Source: Brachypterus glaber
Lineage: Eukaryota > Arthropoda > Insecta > Coleoptera > Kateretidae
NCBI GenBank assembly: GCA_958510825.1
Contig: OY294048.1
Coordinates: forward strand, 29,043,026-29,107,025
Reading direction: 5' to 3'
DNA: 64,000 bases
The notes below the pieces were generated by a model that was given only the letters and a program-made list of their open reading frames with translations, made no database searches and had not been told where the DNA came from. The translations under genes and the position numbers were made by a program. Positions 32,917 to 43,837 of the stretch are shown here, piece by piece (the first letter of the stretch is position 1; each line of letters begins with the position of its first letter).

Positions 32917-33440
32917 TAACAAGGGGTTTTCAAGGATGCTGAAACCGAATCTGTTTTTAAAAATTTAAAATTTTAAATGACTGATCCAATAGGGGGGCAA
33001 AATTAGTTAAATTGAATTGGGATGAAAATAGGTATTTAAGGGTTTTTGAGGATTCTAAAATTAATGACTGAAATGATGTAAATTAGTACCAAAATCATTT
33101 TAAAAACAAATTCGGTTTTAGCATGTTCAAAAAACCCCGAATAGCAATTTTCATCAGAATCCAGTAACAGATTTGGCCGGCATATTGGATCCGCCATATT
33201 GAATTTTGAATTTTTAAAAACAGATTCGGTTGCAGCATCCTCAAAAACCCCTGAATACCAATTTTCATCAAAATCCAATGAAATTTTACAGATTTTGCCA
33301 CCATATTAGATCTTTCATTTTAAATTTTTAAAAACAGATTCAGTTTCAGCATCCTCGAAAACCCATGGGTACCAATTTTTATCAAAATCCAATAAAATTT
33401 AACAGATTTGTCCGCCATATTGGATCACCATTATAAATTC
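32917..33440 (-). repeat. Tandem array with CGCCATATTGGATC, plus inverted partial unit
   Basis: On 33100-33440 three ~112-bp units repeat: AAAACAGATTCGGTTTCAGC-type start, then CATCCTCAAAAACCCCTGAA, CCAATTTTCATCAAAATCCA and GCCATATTGGATC. An inverted partial unit, GGATGCTGAAACCGAATCTG, lies at 32935. The word CTGAAACCGAATCTG relates this to the GTTGCTGAAAGTGAATCTGA units at 28.7 and 41 kb. Two minus-strand frames (33036-33304) look repetitive because they read the units. Confidence 0.75.
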
Positions 33441-33958
33441 CAAACAAAGTTCTCCTGATCCATAGTATACGTAGCGGAACATTTTTGAACTAAGTTGGCA
33501 ACACGGAAGTGAAGAGAAAGACTGTTTTCAAGTATTTTTTCGTTTGTAAACGTTTTTATAAACAAACGTCAGTGTAACTGGTTGAACCTATAATTACCTT
33601 AGTGATAACAACTATTTACGTGCAAAAATTAAAGTTAGAGAATGGCGGCAATTTTTTGTTAAACAAAGTGAAAAGTGTTATCAGCTAACAGTTAAATAAA
33701 TTAACTTTAATTTAAAGCTAAAGATTATGAACATAGCATTTTTTTACGCCAATTTAGTACGGAATCAGCAAAATCTGACAACATTGTATGTGGCAAGGTT
33801 AAAGTGGTTCTATAAAGCTTACCAATGCGTCGTTTGTGGTCGAGATTTAGGGGTTTCTAAAATATATATTTTTTATTTTCTTCTGTCTGGATCGATTTTT
33901 TGGAGTCACAAAGATGCTCATTTTAAATACACGGTGTATACCATCAAAAGTAAAAAAC
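33441..33958. other. Unassigned sequence, weak coding possibility
   Basis: A 79-residue frame at 33727-33965 contains CVVCG but no recognised domain. The upstream 33500-33650 region is less repetitive than most of the window. Nothing here is strong enough to call a gene. Confidence 0.3.
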
Positions 33959-34125
33959 TGTCTTGAAATAAGGTTTTACTCGCACTAATGTAGTACCTAA
34001 CAATTTATAGATACGACATAAAAAACATATAAATATTTTGCTTGGTTTGGATGTCTTGAAATAAGGATTTACTCAAACTAATGTAGTACCTAACAATTTA
34101 TAGATACGAGATAAAAAACATATAA
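33959..34125 (+). repeat. Tandem duplication, 93-bp period
   Basis: TGTCTTGAAATAAGG, ACTAATGTAGTACCTAACAA and TTTATAGATACGA occur twice, starting at 33959 and 34052, with few differences. The second copy ends at the TAA flanking the next MITE. Confidence 0.88.
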
Positions 34126-34271
34126 GAGCATATCCACAGGCTCGCATAACAACATAGTACATAACAATGCGATGCCGTGATTGGTTTGATGTGGCGCCAT
34201 GTATCTTGTAAGCCAATCACGGCATTGCATTCTTATGTTTTATGTTCTTGTGCAAGCTTCTAGATAGGCCT
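34126..34271. mobile_element. 146-bp Tourist-like MITE, copy 1
   Basis: Begins GAGCATATCCACAGGCTCGC and ends GCTTCTAGATAGGCCT, with TAA immediately outside both ends (34123-34125 and 34272-34274). The arms fold on each other through ACATAACAATGCGATGCCGT and its inverse near 34230. TAA duplication and a G-rich start fit PIF/Harbinger-driven Tourist MITEs; this is inference. Same length as the copy at 40123. Confidence 0.85.
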
Positions 34272-34274
34272 TAA

Positions 34275-34585
34275 ATATTTTGCTATTAAATAATAATTTT
34301 ATACTTTTATATTTTATATTTTAGAACCGCTAATTTTAACAAACGTGACAATATTGCATGCAAAGAATTTAATTTAATTAATAATACTTTTCGCTTATAG
34401 CATAAAAATTTAATTCAAATGTGCATATATAAAAGGTAAATAAATAAACAGAAAATTATAATATAATCCCGTAATTAATTATTATTGCACAGTTATTAAC
34501 ATAATTGACGTATAATTAAATAAAGCTTTTTTATTACATTTTATAACTTTAGTCAATACTATAAGCTTGTGATAATATTTATATA
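34275..34585. other. Unassigned A+T-rich sequence
   Basis: Nothing recognised. Confidence 0.4.
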
Positions 34586-35637
34586 CAGGGTGTTTTTTTT
34601 TTAACCTGAAACTTTCAAATATCACGAATACTATGCATTTTAGAAAAAATATGTAGGACAAAAATTGTTCATATTAAAGTCCAAACTTTCAAATATCACG
34701 AATACTATGCATTTTAGAAAAAAAAAATGTAGGACAAAAGTTGTTTATTTAAAAGGGGGAAACAAAATGGCTTATTTTTTTTAACGATATTTACATTTTT
34801 AAGGTCATATCAAGTTCAACTTTGTTTTTTTTTTTAGATAGAAACTTATATTTTTTAGTGCTATTTAATTCACCTAAAAAAAAATTAAAAAAAATTGTAA
34901 AAAAGTTTTTTTATCGGATTTTTAGTTGCAGAGATAACACAGGCACACAAAATTTAAAAAATGGATCTCCGACGGACTCGACTAGTCAACTTCTATGTAT
35001 TTTGAGCCGCTAAATTCGAATCAGAAGTCGGAATTTTAAAATTAGCTCCTATTTCAACATAACCTCAAATATCATACTTTTCGCAATAATATAATATGTT
35101 TTTTGGGGTTTTGTTGAAAATGGGAGATAACTTTCAAATTCCGACTTCAAATTGGCATTTAGAGGCTCAAAATATATAGAAATTGACTAGTCAAGCCCAT
35201 CGGAGATCCATTGTGTGGTTGTGTTACCTTTGCAACTAAAAGTCCGATCAAAATAGCTTTTTTACAAAAGATTTTTATTTTTTTAAGAAGAATTAAATAG
35301 CATTAAAAAAATATACCTTGAAATGACCTTGAAAACGTAAAAATCCGTAAAAATAAATAAGCCATTTTGTTTCCCCCATTAAAATAAACAACTTTTGTTC
35401 TACATTTTTTTTTTCTAAATTGCATAGTATTAGCGTCACTCGATCGGTTGTTGCTTTGTCTAGTTTGTGTGTTATTGTGTTTTGGTGGTTGGTTGGTTTG
35501 GGGTTTTTATCAGGCGAAAACTACCAGAAACTCAAACAGCTAACCACCAAAACACTAGACAAAGTAACAACTGATCGAGTGACCCTACATAATATTCGAG
35601 ATATTTAAAAGTTTTAGGTTAAAAAAAAAACACCCTG
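34586..35637. mobile_element. CAGGGTG-ended fold-back element, invaded
   Basis: Ends are CAGGGTGTTTTTTTTTTAAC and its inverse GTTAAAAAAAAAACACCCTG, with TA on both sides. Arms are inverted for hundreds of bases (AATACTATGCATTTTAG against its inverse; GGCTTATTTTTTTTAACG against AAATAAGCCATTTTG; GACTAGTCAACTTCTATGTA against AGAAATTGACTAGTC). In the left arm a ~74-bp block (CTTTCAAATATCACGAATAC ...) is tandemly duplicated. The right arm is interrupted by a hAT-like MITE (35431-35587). Confidence 0.85.
35431..35587. mobile_element. 157-bp hAT-like MITE nested in a fold-back
   Basis: Begins TAGCGTCACTCGATCGGTTG, ends CAACTGATCGAGTGACCCTA. Flanks are CATAGTAT (35423-35430) and CATAATAT (35588-35595), an 8-bp duplication with one difference. 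Arms also share CTTTGTCTAGT and GTTTTGGTGGTT. Removing it restores the palindromic arm of the host. A 62-residue frame at 35420-35608 is only this hairpin. Confidence 0.88.
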
Positions 35638-36052
35638 TATATATTTTGATATGCACTGCATTTGGCTTTTTACTATTTTTTATGTTTTATGTTATGTCAC
35701 AAAGATGAAAATTCTGCTGTGTAAATGTATATTTTTTGTGTGTAAAAATAATGTAAATTTAACACGTATCCGTGTTAATTTTACACAGGACGATTACACG
35801 GTAGGCTTCTCATCCGATATTAAACAATTCTACATAAAAATATTTAAATATTAGGGTGCTTCTTAAAATGCGAAAACAATGCTAACGGGCTACCCCCTAA
35901 TTTTATTTTTCCCTATAAAAAAATGCTTCAGATAAAATTTTGCCAAAATCGAACAATTTCTAGAGGTCTCTACCAGCAAAAAAAGCATTTTTTTGTAAAA
36001 TCAATATATTTTTTCTAAAATTATTGAAAATATTTATTATATCGTCGGCTTA

Positions 36053-36425
36053 CAAGTAAAGAGCACTAAGTCCAAAAACATGGTTTTGAGATATTGACAA
36101 ATTTAACTTTCACTGTTGTTTTTTAATTTTTCTAATAATTGTTACAAAAATGCACGTTTCGCCAAACAAACACTCAGTCGCTTAGTGCAGAAACATTTGA
36201 AATAATCTACAAGTAAAACGCACTAAGTGCACTAAGTAACTTAGTGCCTATTTCCAGATAAAATTTTATTCAAAATCAAACTGGTGCGTTTTGTATAGTG
36301 GGTAACTCTCTTGGCAGTCCACCTAGAAGTTAATTCGGTTTACCTGTACATAGATTATCAAAAATTAATTACAGTACCCTAAAAATCCCATTTTTGCAAA
36401 AAAGTGACTTAGTGCCTTTTACTTG
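36053..36425. mobile_element. MITE with CAAGTAAAGAGCACTAAGTC ends
   Basis: Left CAAGTAAAGAGCACTAAGTC, right inverted CAAGTAAAAGGCACTAAGTC, both next to TA. A third ACAAGTAAAACGCACTAAGT word lies in the middle (about 36211). Upstream, 35866 begins TAGGGTGCTTC, a possible hAT-type single end. Confidence 0.65.
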
Positions 36426-36994
36426 TATGTAATATATAAAAAAATTTACTATTCCTTAAAACGACTTTTGTTTGATTAACGCAGTCGTCCCTCCGAAGTG
36501 ACTGATCGATTTCGTGCTTTTTAGCACTCTTCAGAGCCACATATCGGTAGTAGGGACAACTACGAAAATCAAATCCTTTCCATATATCTCTATATAGAGT
36601 TTAAAAATAGTTGTAAGGAAAAGCAAAAACAGCTAGCGACATCTACTGCTAAAAGCAGAGACTGGATAAACCTATCGACAGTCCAAAAAAGGAAGCAGTT
36701 ATCGGTTTCAAGAACCTATTGCACCTTAAGAGGGGTGGTAAAAAATATTGTAATTTTCTTTGTAGAAATGTGGGGAAGTGTTTTCCATGTTATGCCATGT
36801 AACGGTTTTGTGGTAAATTTATATGTATAATATAAAGTATATAAACTCCACCAGTGCTTTACTCTAATATTATAATATACAAATACAATTCAGATTCAGA
36901 ATAAGCCTGAAAATACCTTCACACATACAGAATAAACTGTCGCTCGTGTGGATCTATTGTACATTTGAATATTATATGTAAATACAAGTTGCAA

Positions 36995-37300
36995 ATATAT
37001 GTAATGCTTCGCGTCCTTTAGTATTTTGATCTAATGCCTCTAACTTTTAAACGGCGTAAAATATCGACTTGAAATTTGGAATGGTTACTAGATAAAACAG
37101 ACTAAATTTGGACATAAATTCTACATCTTTATAATTTCAACTAACACTAGGGGGGCGACCAAGGTTTTTTTAATAGAAATATGTGTTGTACAATATTTGA
37201 AAGGCTTTAAAATTATCTATCCAAAGATTTGATATTTTTTTAATTTCAAGTTAAATTTTAATTTATATTTAGATTTTAAATTTTTATAAGTTATCATTAG
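36995..37300 (+). repeat. Possible one-armed relative of the palindromic MITE
   Basis: CTCTAACTTTTAAACGGCGT, AAATATCGACTTGAAATTTG and a GGGGGGCGACC block follow in the same order as CTTTTGAACGAG, GATATCGACTTCAAATTT and the G-rich tract of the 975-1692 family. Similarity is patchy, and ends and inverted partner were not found. Confidence 0.3.
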
Positions 37301-37384
37301 ATAATTTCGAAACCAAGGAAATCTTAAAACTTTACCAAAGAGGTCAATTTAATTCATCATTATTATAAATGCTCTTCAATATAT

Positions 37385-37631
37385 AGGGTGATTCAGAAAT
37401 AAGGTACAAAATTTTAAAGGGTGATTCTAGGTCCAAAAACACGAAAAAAAGTTCAGAATGTCAAAAAATCTATGTAAAAAAGTTTGGGGAAAACAGTGAC
37501 ATCTACCAAATAAAAATTATATAAAAGGATAGCCCTTATTAATGTTAAGGCATGAGCAAAAAATCGTAACTGTAGTTCATAGAGTTCCAGAGATATTAAA
37601 TAAAAACTACTTTTCAGATGTACCCTTAGGT
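37385..37631 (+). mobile_element. Half of a GGGTGATTCAGAAATAAG-ended fold-back
   Basis: Starts GGGTGATTCAGAAATAAGG after TATA. Further in it carries ATAGCCCTTATTAATGTTAA, GGCATGAGCAAAAAATCGTA and AATAAAAACTACTTTTCAGA, which recur at 50965-51055. The opposite arm is missing; at about 37630 a different palindrome begins. Confidence 0.6.
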
Positions 37632-37772
37632 ATTACGTAACGCAAATTTTGATCATTTTGGACCCCCACTGCCCCCCCCGTAACGCTATTTTCCTATACC
37701 ATTAACGTGGACGTAACACTCCAAAATGACCCCCACCCCCCTAGAAGCGTTACGTAATACTTCCCATTAAAA
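37630..37772. mobile_element. GTATTACGTAACGC palindromic element
   Basis: GGTATTACGTAACGC at the left and GCGTTACGTAATACTTCC at the right are inverted. The interior has CATTTTGGACCCCCACTGCC against CCAAAATGACCCCCACCCC. Termini lack the GGGAACGTTCAA cap seen at 58494, so it is a truncated or distinct member. Confidence 0.6.
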
Positions 37773-38075
37773 TTTTTCCCCATTTTACAGGGGTAGTGTT
37801 ATTCTATATATTAAAAATATACAATTTAGGCTTCAAAATAGATAATTGTTTCACAAATTTTAATTCGCTATCTTACGCCTTTTAAAAGGCACTATACCAT
37901 TTAAAGAATAAACCTGTATATTTTATTTTACTACATTTGAAGTACATACTATGTAACTTTATTTTAATTATTATGGAAAGAGGGGAAATTCCTTTAAAAA
38001 TAAAAAAAAAAAAATAAATTACCAATAAATTCCAGAGTTTTAAATAGTGCCACTAAACCACAAAATGCATTTCGA

Positions 38076-38076
<1 letters not shown>

Positions 38077-38140
<64 letters not shown>
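38077..38140. repeat. (ATT)n microsatellite
   Basis: About 21 uninterrupted ATT units. Confidence 0.97.
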
Positions 38141-38142
<2 letters not shown>

Positions 38143-38714
38143 ACATATATATTTCGTCAGTTGAGTTTCGAACACCAAAGCTATTTCAATTAGCTTTGGC
38201 GCTTAAATTCTTATCAAAAAAATAACTGTCACAACACTTTTCTGGAGTTGCAACGGGTTAAAAACTATTTTATTCGCAACTGTATATGTAATACGTACAT
38301 TACAAGTATTAATAAAGTTTGGGAAGTACGTGGTTTCTTGTCCCACTGTTTTCACACCTGGACCTGACCTGTAATGAAAAATAGAGACCAGTAAACTAAT
38401 TATTACTGGTCTGCATTATAAATCATTAATTTCCGCTAGATGGCGCAACCGATTAAAATATTAAAATGGCTGAACTGCTGTTGTCATGATAAACACCAAA
38501 GTACTTTGATAAACACGAATATGATCTAATACATTTTGTTTAAAAAACATAAATGTACAGTTTTAATCTGCTTTTTGCTTTTGAGACAAAATATAATAAT
38601 AAATGTTATAAACGGTGCCTTGTAAGCTACATCAACAAATGCTTTTTGTGGTTGTTTTTTTTTTGGGTTACGAGTATGTGAAACTTCAGTTTATATGATT
38701 GTGCTTCTCTTATA
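38141..38714. other. Unassigned sequence with a short hairpin
   Basis: CCAAAGCTATTTCAATTAGC, followed by TTTGG, forms a compact hairpin at about 38176-38200. No gene recognised. Confidence 0.4.
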
Positions 38715-39243
38715 GTCCAGTCAAATAACGAGAAATTTCTGTGTTAAATTGCAATAAATGTTCACGGGCTGATATTTTAAAGAGTAGTAGTGGATAGTAA
38801 CAGACAACTCCTGTTAATTTTTGACCTGATGATTTGCGTAAGGGGTCCGCTATCTTGAATTTTAGGGGTGAGTGCGGTTATCTCGCTAAAAATGCATCTT
38901 ACGATAAAAATTTATATAACCAATTTTGTTAAGGAGAAAATTTCCAACAATTTTTTTTAGAATAATTTTTTTATTATATTAATAACAATCGAGTTATAAA
39001 CATTCAAAAATGGCCATGTTGCAACATGTTGGGGGTGGAATTACTTTTTTAGCTTTTTTAGCCAAATTATTTATCGGAGGATGAGCAAACTTGTAGCTCT
39101 TTAAATTCTCTATAAGTTTAATATATTATGAATTTACGTAAATCTAAAAACTAACAGGAGTTTCCTGTTACCATCCACTACTACCCTTTAACATATCAAC
39201 CGGTGTACATTTAATGCAATTTAGATTTATTATTTGACTGGAC
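38715..39243. mobile_element. TA-target MITE with GTCCAGTCAAATAA ends
   Basis: Begins GTCCAGTCAAATAA, ends TTATTTGACTGGAC, with TA at 38713-38714 and 39244-39245. Subterminal blocks ATTGCAATAAATGT and AGTAGTAGTGGATAGTAACA are inverted near the right end. No coding capacity. Confidence 0.85.
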
Positions 39244-39487
39244 TAGTATGAAAGTAATCTAATATTTCCCAGCTGTAAATTTCGAAGAGTATATGAAGTG
39301 TGAAAATTGCGAATTCCGGGGACGCACTTTTCAGTGTGACATTATCCTGGTATCCTGCCACTTTACGACCTTCCAGGCGCCTACTTTGCAGATTTCCGAA
39401 TCACAAATTGTTCAAGATATTCAGCCATTTATATGTTAAAAATTAAATATAATACAAAATAAAGTTATAATGCTTTACATTCTTAGC
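39244..39487. other. Unassigned, slightly GC-richer
   Basis: The segment 39310-39400 (GAATTCCGGGGACGCACTTT ... CAGGCGCCTACTTTG) is GC-richer than its flanks, but no open frame or structure is convincing. Confidence 0.35.
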
Positions 39488-39495
39488 TTTATCAA

Positions 39496-40730
39496 TAGAG
39501 ATCGGATTTTACTGAGTCGTGACGTCAAAATCCATAGCCGGGTACAAAAAATTTATAATAATTTTATAAAAATGTTTTATAAGCTATCAAACTACTACAT
39601 TTACAAAGAAAAGTATATAAATATTATGAAAATCCCCCTAGTGATTTAGTTGGACTTTTAAATAATCCAAATTTAACTATTATCAAGTTAAAAAAGATTT
39701 GCCTGGCCAATCCTTTTCTATTCGCAATAACAGCTCACGAGACTCGTCACGTAACGGTTATATAAAAAATGTTTTTAAAAATGTCTTCGAAATTATGATT
39801 TTTACTCAAATCTTTTTTTTTTTTCATATTATAAATAAAATATAATTAAAATACAAAATTACACAACTAAAACATATAGTGTTTGTAAAAAAAGCAAACT
39901 ACCGACGAAATCTTTTTGTGTTTTATTCAATTTGTGAAGAGGTGACTGGAAGGTGAAATTTATTTGAACTCGTTATAAACATGTACTTTGCAGAGATCTA
40001 AAAGCTCTAAACTTGTTTCCGTATGCGTGCGACGAAATAAGTGAGATCAAGCGTGTACCATGTACGTTATTTTATCGGTTAGAATCACGCGCATGCGGAA
40101 ACAAGGTTTTTATTGCAAGTAAGAGCATATCCACAGGCTCGCATAACAACATAGTACATAACAATGCGATGCCATGATTTGCTTGATGTGCTGCCATGTA
40201 TCTTGTAAACCAATCACGGCATCGCATTCTTATGTTTTATGTTCTTATGCAAGCTACTGGATAGGTGTTAAATTGAGTCATTTTGTTTGACTTATCATAC
40301 CAAAACCCATAAAGGAGATGAGGAGGAAGGACAATTTAATATTTAAAGTAAGTAAAAAAATACAAAATTAATTTTAATCACAAGTTATAAACGTCATGTG
40401 ACCTTTTATTGCGAATAAAAAACGATTGGCCAGGCAGATTTTTTTTTAACTTGGTAAAAGTAATACCCAGCCACCATGCCACAATACTACAAAATTATAT
40501 TTGGATTTAAGAGCCCAACTAAATCGTAATTTTCAGAATTGTTATTTTTTTAAATTTTCTTTTACTTAAATAAAACGTTAGGGGATTTTCATAATATTTA
40601 TATAATTTTCTTTGGTAATGTAGTAGTTTGGCAAAATATTAAACATTTTTATAAAACTAATATGACTTTGTTAATTTATTGTACCCGGCTATGCATTTTG
40701 ACGTCACGACTCCCTAAAATCCGATATCTA
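39496..40730. mobile_element. 1.2-kb hAT-like fold-back with perfect 8-bp duplication
   Basis: Begins TAGAGATCGGATTTTACTGA, ends, inverted, TAGATATCGGATTTTAGGGA. TTTATCAA is directly outside both ends (39488-39495 and 40731-40738). Arms are inverted for several hundred bases, sharing GTCGTGACGTCAAAAT, GCATAGCCGGGTACAA, ATTATGAAAATCCCC and TTGCCTGGCCAATC. A Tourist-like MITE (40123-40268) is inserted in the right arm. No transposase is present. Confidence 0.88.
40123..40268. mobile_element. 146-bp Tourist-like MITE, copy 2, nested
   Basis: Same termini and length as 34126-34271: GAGCATATCCACAGGCTCGC at the left and AGCTACTGGATAGGTGT at the right, with TAA on both sides (40120-40122 and 40269-40271). 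It lies inside the arm of the larger fold-back, so it inserted later. Confidence 0.86.
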
Positions 40731-40759
40731 TTTATCAAATTTTTGTACATGTATACATT

Positions 40760-41240
40760 AGGGTGGAGCGAAAAAATTTTTTTGCCCAATCATGTAGCAC
40801 TATGTACCAAAAGTTTCCTTTATTATAAAACATAACCAGCAATTTTTTTCAAATTTTTTGGAAGGCGTTTTGATTCCCCATGGGGGCCTTAAAATTATTC
40901 AAAATTTAAGAAATTTAAAATTATGTTGAATGAACCAATATTAATCGCAATTTGAAATTGCTGAAATCGAATCTGATAATAAAAAAACACCCCCGGGGGT
41001 GAGGGTGGGGCGAAATTTTTTTTCGTTTTATCATATAGCACTATATACCAAAAGTTGCCCTTATTATAGAACACAACCAGTATTTTTTTTTCAATTTTGA
41101 TTCCTCGCAGGGGCCTTGAAATTAATCAAAATTTAAGCAATTTTAAAAATTTGTTGAAAATTGCATTAAAGGGGGTTTTAAGGTTGCTGAAATCGTATCT
41201 GATAATAAAAAAAATTCCAACTCCATGCCCGCGGGGGTAA
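40760..41240 (+). repeat. Tandem duplication, ~242-bp period
   Basis: Units start AGGGTGGAGCGAAAAAATTT (40760) and AGGGTGGGGCGAAATTTTTT (41002). Each runs through TATGTACCAAAAGTT, ATTATA(A/G)AACA, GGGGCCTT(A/G)AAATTA and GCTGAAATCG, to a GGGGGTGAGGG word. The first start, preceded by T, resembles a hAT-type TAGGGTGG end, but no partner was found. Confidence 0.75.
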
Positions 41241-41565
41241 GGGGGTGAATATTTTGAAATATTTTCCATATTTTCGTAAAAATTTGTATATAGATCTTTT
41301 TGAGGTTGCTCAAACTGAATCTTGAAATATTTTTTTTCAAAATTTTTTGAGGTTGCTGAAAGTGAATCGGATAATAAAAATGGCAACCTTAGAAACCCCT
41401 ATATACAAATTTTCACGAAAATATGGAAAATATTTCAAATATTTACCCCCTCACCCCCGCTAGAGTGGAGTTAGGTTTTTTTATTATCAGATTCAATTTC
41501 AGAAACCTCAAAAACCCCTATAATGCAATTTTGAACAAATTTTAAAAATATCTTAAACTTAGTTC
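41130..41565. repeat. Inverted repeat with AGGTTGCTGAAAGTGAATC units
   Basis: Left arm AAATTGCATTAAAGGGGGTT ... AATATTTTGAAATATTTTCC pairs with the right arm ATTTCAAATATTTACCCCCT ... AACCCCTATAATGCAATTTT. The centre has two more direct GAGGTTGCT units. Frames of 86 and 65 residues on the minus strand read the arm. Confidence 0.7.
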
Positions 41566-41579
41566 TCGGGACCTGAATA

Positions 41580-41704
41580 GGTTAGTTTTAGATTTGTATA
41601 ACTTGTGATTTATATTGTGATATTGTGATATATGTATATTAATATTTTTTATATAGATTTATTGTTAAAATGGAATTTCCGTAAATAAACTATTATTATT
41701 ATTA
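41580..41704 (+). mobile_element. Possible non-LTR 3' end with TTA-repeat tail
   Basis: The segment ends GTAAATAAACTATTATTATTATTATC. Such an A+T-rich 3' UTR followed by a short triplet repeat is typical of non-LTR retrotransposon tails, as at 4498. No coding sequence precedes it, so this is weak. Confidence 0.25.
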
Positions 41705-42349
41705 TCGTGTCCACGAAAAATGTGACATCAGAAGGACAGACACACAAACGGACCGTTTCAAAATTAAACATTAAATTCGTATCCAAGAATTTTTTGTCTA
41801 GGACGTTTTTTGGGATATTTCAAAAACTCTTTTTTTAATACATTTTTATTTTCTTTAGGATACATTTAATTTTATTTCGTTTATGAGAAAGTAATCTCGC
41901 TTAACCGAGATTTAATATTTATAAGTATTTATTTATAAATAGGATCTTACATTTTACATACATTTTACAAGCATTAAATTTATAACCATAATAACCATAT
42001 GAATAGGTATTGTTAATGTGTTTTATTGGTTAATAACATCATTGAGTAATTTATCATTTGGAATACAAATACAATTTGAAGCAACACACAAAAGCATAAA
42101 CTTACCTATGCATAGGTATGCAGCAAAACAATTATTCAATAACGATCTCTAAAACATATTTTACAATAACTTATAAAACAATTCGCATTCCTCGCAGTGC
42201 GAGGATCATGAACCCTTTTCATTGGACAGTGTTTGAGTTTTTCTTCATTTTTTTTTTTTAATTTTGTCGTAAAATCAACAACTTAAATTTACGGTCCTGA
42301 TTTAGGCCCTAGAAACTTAACATTAAATAATGCCATAGTTTTTTGTCCC
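41705..42349. other. Unassigned sequence
   Basis: No gene recognised. Confidence 0.4.
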
Positions 42350-42351
42350 TA

Positions 42352-42830
42352 CACTCAGAGAAAAATCGTTGTAAAATCAAACAAAAGTCATATGATTTAA
42401 AAGAAAACCAATATTTTTTTGCTCCGACAGTGTTTTTTGTTAATTCAAAAACATATTTTTTAATTTTATAAGCCATTGTCAAAGTAAAAATATTCATTGT
42501 ATTTTGAAAAATGTTTCCTCTTAAATAATTTAAACTTGTAAATGATTTAAATACAAAAACTGGTTATTTTAAAAATAATTCTTTTAATATATTATTATTT
42601 TTCAACAATAGAAAGGGAAATATTATAATTTTATTAAGAAAACATTAAAATAAGAAAGTAAGGGACAATATTTTTACTTTAAAGTGAAAAACGGTTTGGT
42701 ATAATTTTTTTTTTTAATTAATATTGTTCATAACTAAAACGTAAAGTTTTTACTTTTAATATTTTAAAAGGCAATTTTTTTAAATTAAAATAATTTCTTA
42801 TTAATTTTACAAGTGGGATTTTTCTGAGTG
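42352..42830. mobile_element. TA-target MITE with CACTCAGAGAAAAATC ends
   Basis: Begins CACTCAGAGAAAAATC, ends GATTTTTCTGAGTG, flanked by TA on both sides (42350-42351 and 42831-42832). The arms share GTAAAAT-type blocks, and the interior is extremely A+T-rich. A 62-residue minus frame at 42309-42497 is not a gene. Confidence 0.82.
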
Positions 42831-42832
42831 TA

Positions 42833-43835
42833 GTCATTTTTGATTTAGTATAAGTAATATTTCTATTTTTTTTTTATACGATAATTATAATTAGTGAGTT
42901 ATAGTTAAAAAATATGGTTTAACCCTTTTTGGACTCTTTACCCCACTCTGTTAGTTAAAAGTTTATTTCATGTTTATTATACTTTTTTAAACTATGAGAG
43001 ATAAAATTCTAAAAAACAATATGTATAATAGATAAACATGGAATATGCACTTAGAGTCAAAATTAACGAACTACCAAAAAGAGATAAAAAAAAACACAAT
43101 TTCAAAGTTGGTTTTCTCACAAACCGCAGGTACATAATCTAATTTTGATTTTTTTTATGTAGGTTTATCCTCCAGTAATACCACAGTAAAAGATTTTTTT
43201 TTATTCAAATTTCATTTTTTGCCATACACAGGGTGGAAGAGTATAAGCTTTTTTCCCAAAATTTGTAAAATCCTGCGCATGTTCAGCTAGTTTATAATTA
43301 GATCCTCTACTAATATCTAACGACTAAAAAATCACGGAATTTAGTTTATATTTACATTAACCTATTTCTCATTTTAAGGAGTGCACAATGTGCATAATTG
43401 CATATGCATGGTAAGAGGTTGTTCGGTAGTCATTTACAATAAAAAAAAAGCATTAGAATTCCAGAGCATATTATCCAGTGTTTGGTGACAATTCAAAGCT
43501 TTCATCCGGTTTTTAAATTTAATTAAAAAGACACACTGACTACCAGTCAATCGAAAATTGGACAAAAAATTCAATCACACCAACTAAGGGCATAGTCGTC
43601 GTGAGAAAATGTAATGAGATCGATTTAAAGTATTAATATGCAAACGACGTGCACTTTTTAAGGTTTATGTAACCGATATAGCATAATCCTCCACAGAGGG
43701 ATTATTTTTCAATTATTTTTATACTTCGTAACTTCACTGCTGAAAAATTGGACCAATTATAATTATCAGTGGAACAAGCTTTTTTAAATAGGGTTAGCAG
43801 ACCTGCGGCTTTACATCACATCCATATATTTAGAT
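42833..43835. other. Unassigned sequence
   Basis: No gene recognised. ACAGGGTGGAAGAGTATAAG at about 43229 may be a lone CAGGGTG-type end. No partner was seen. Confidence 0.35.
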
Positions 43836-43837
43836 AA

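Noticed and set aside
33036..33304. Two minus-strand frames with repeated DENWYSG / DENCYSG peptide
   Set aside because: The peptide repeat mirrors the ~112-bp DNA tandem repeat; no known domain.
33727..33965. 79-residue frame with CVVCG
   Set aside because: Only one CxxC, no domain, and it ends in the following tandem duplication; insufficient for a gene call.
35420..35608. 62-residue plus-strand frame with a hydrophobic stretch
   Set aside because: It coincides with the nested 157-bp hAT-like MITE and simply reads the hairpin.
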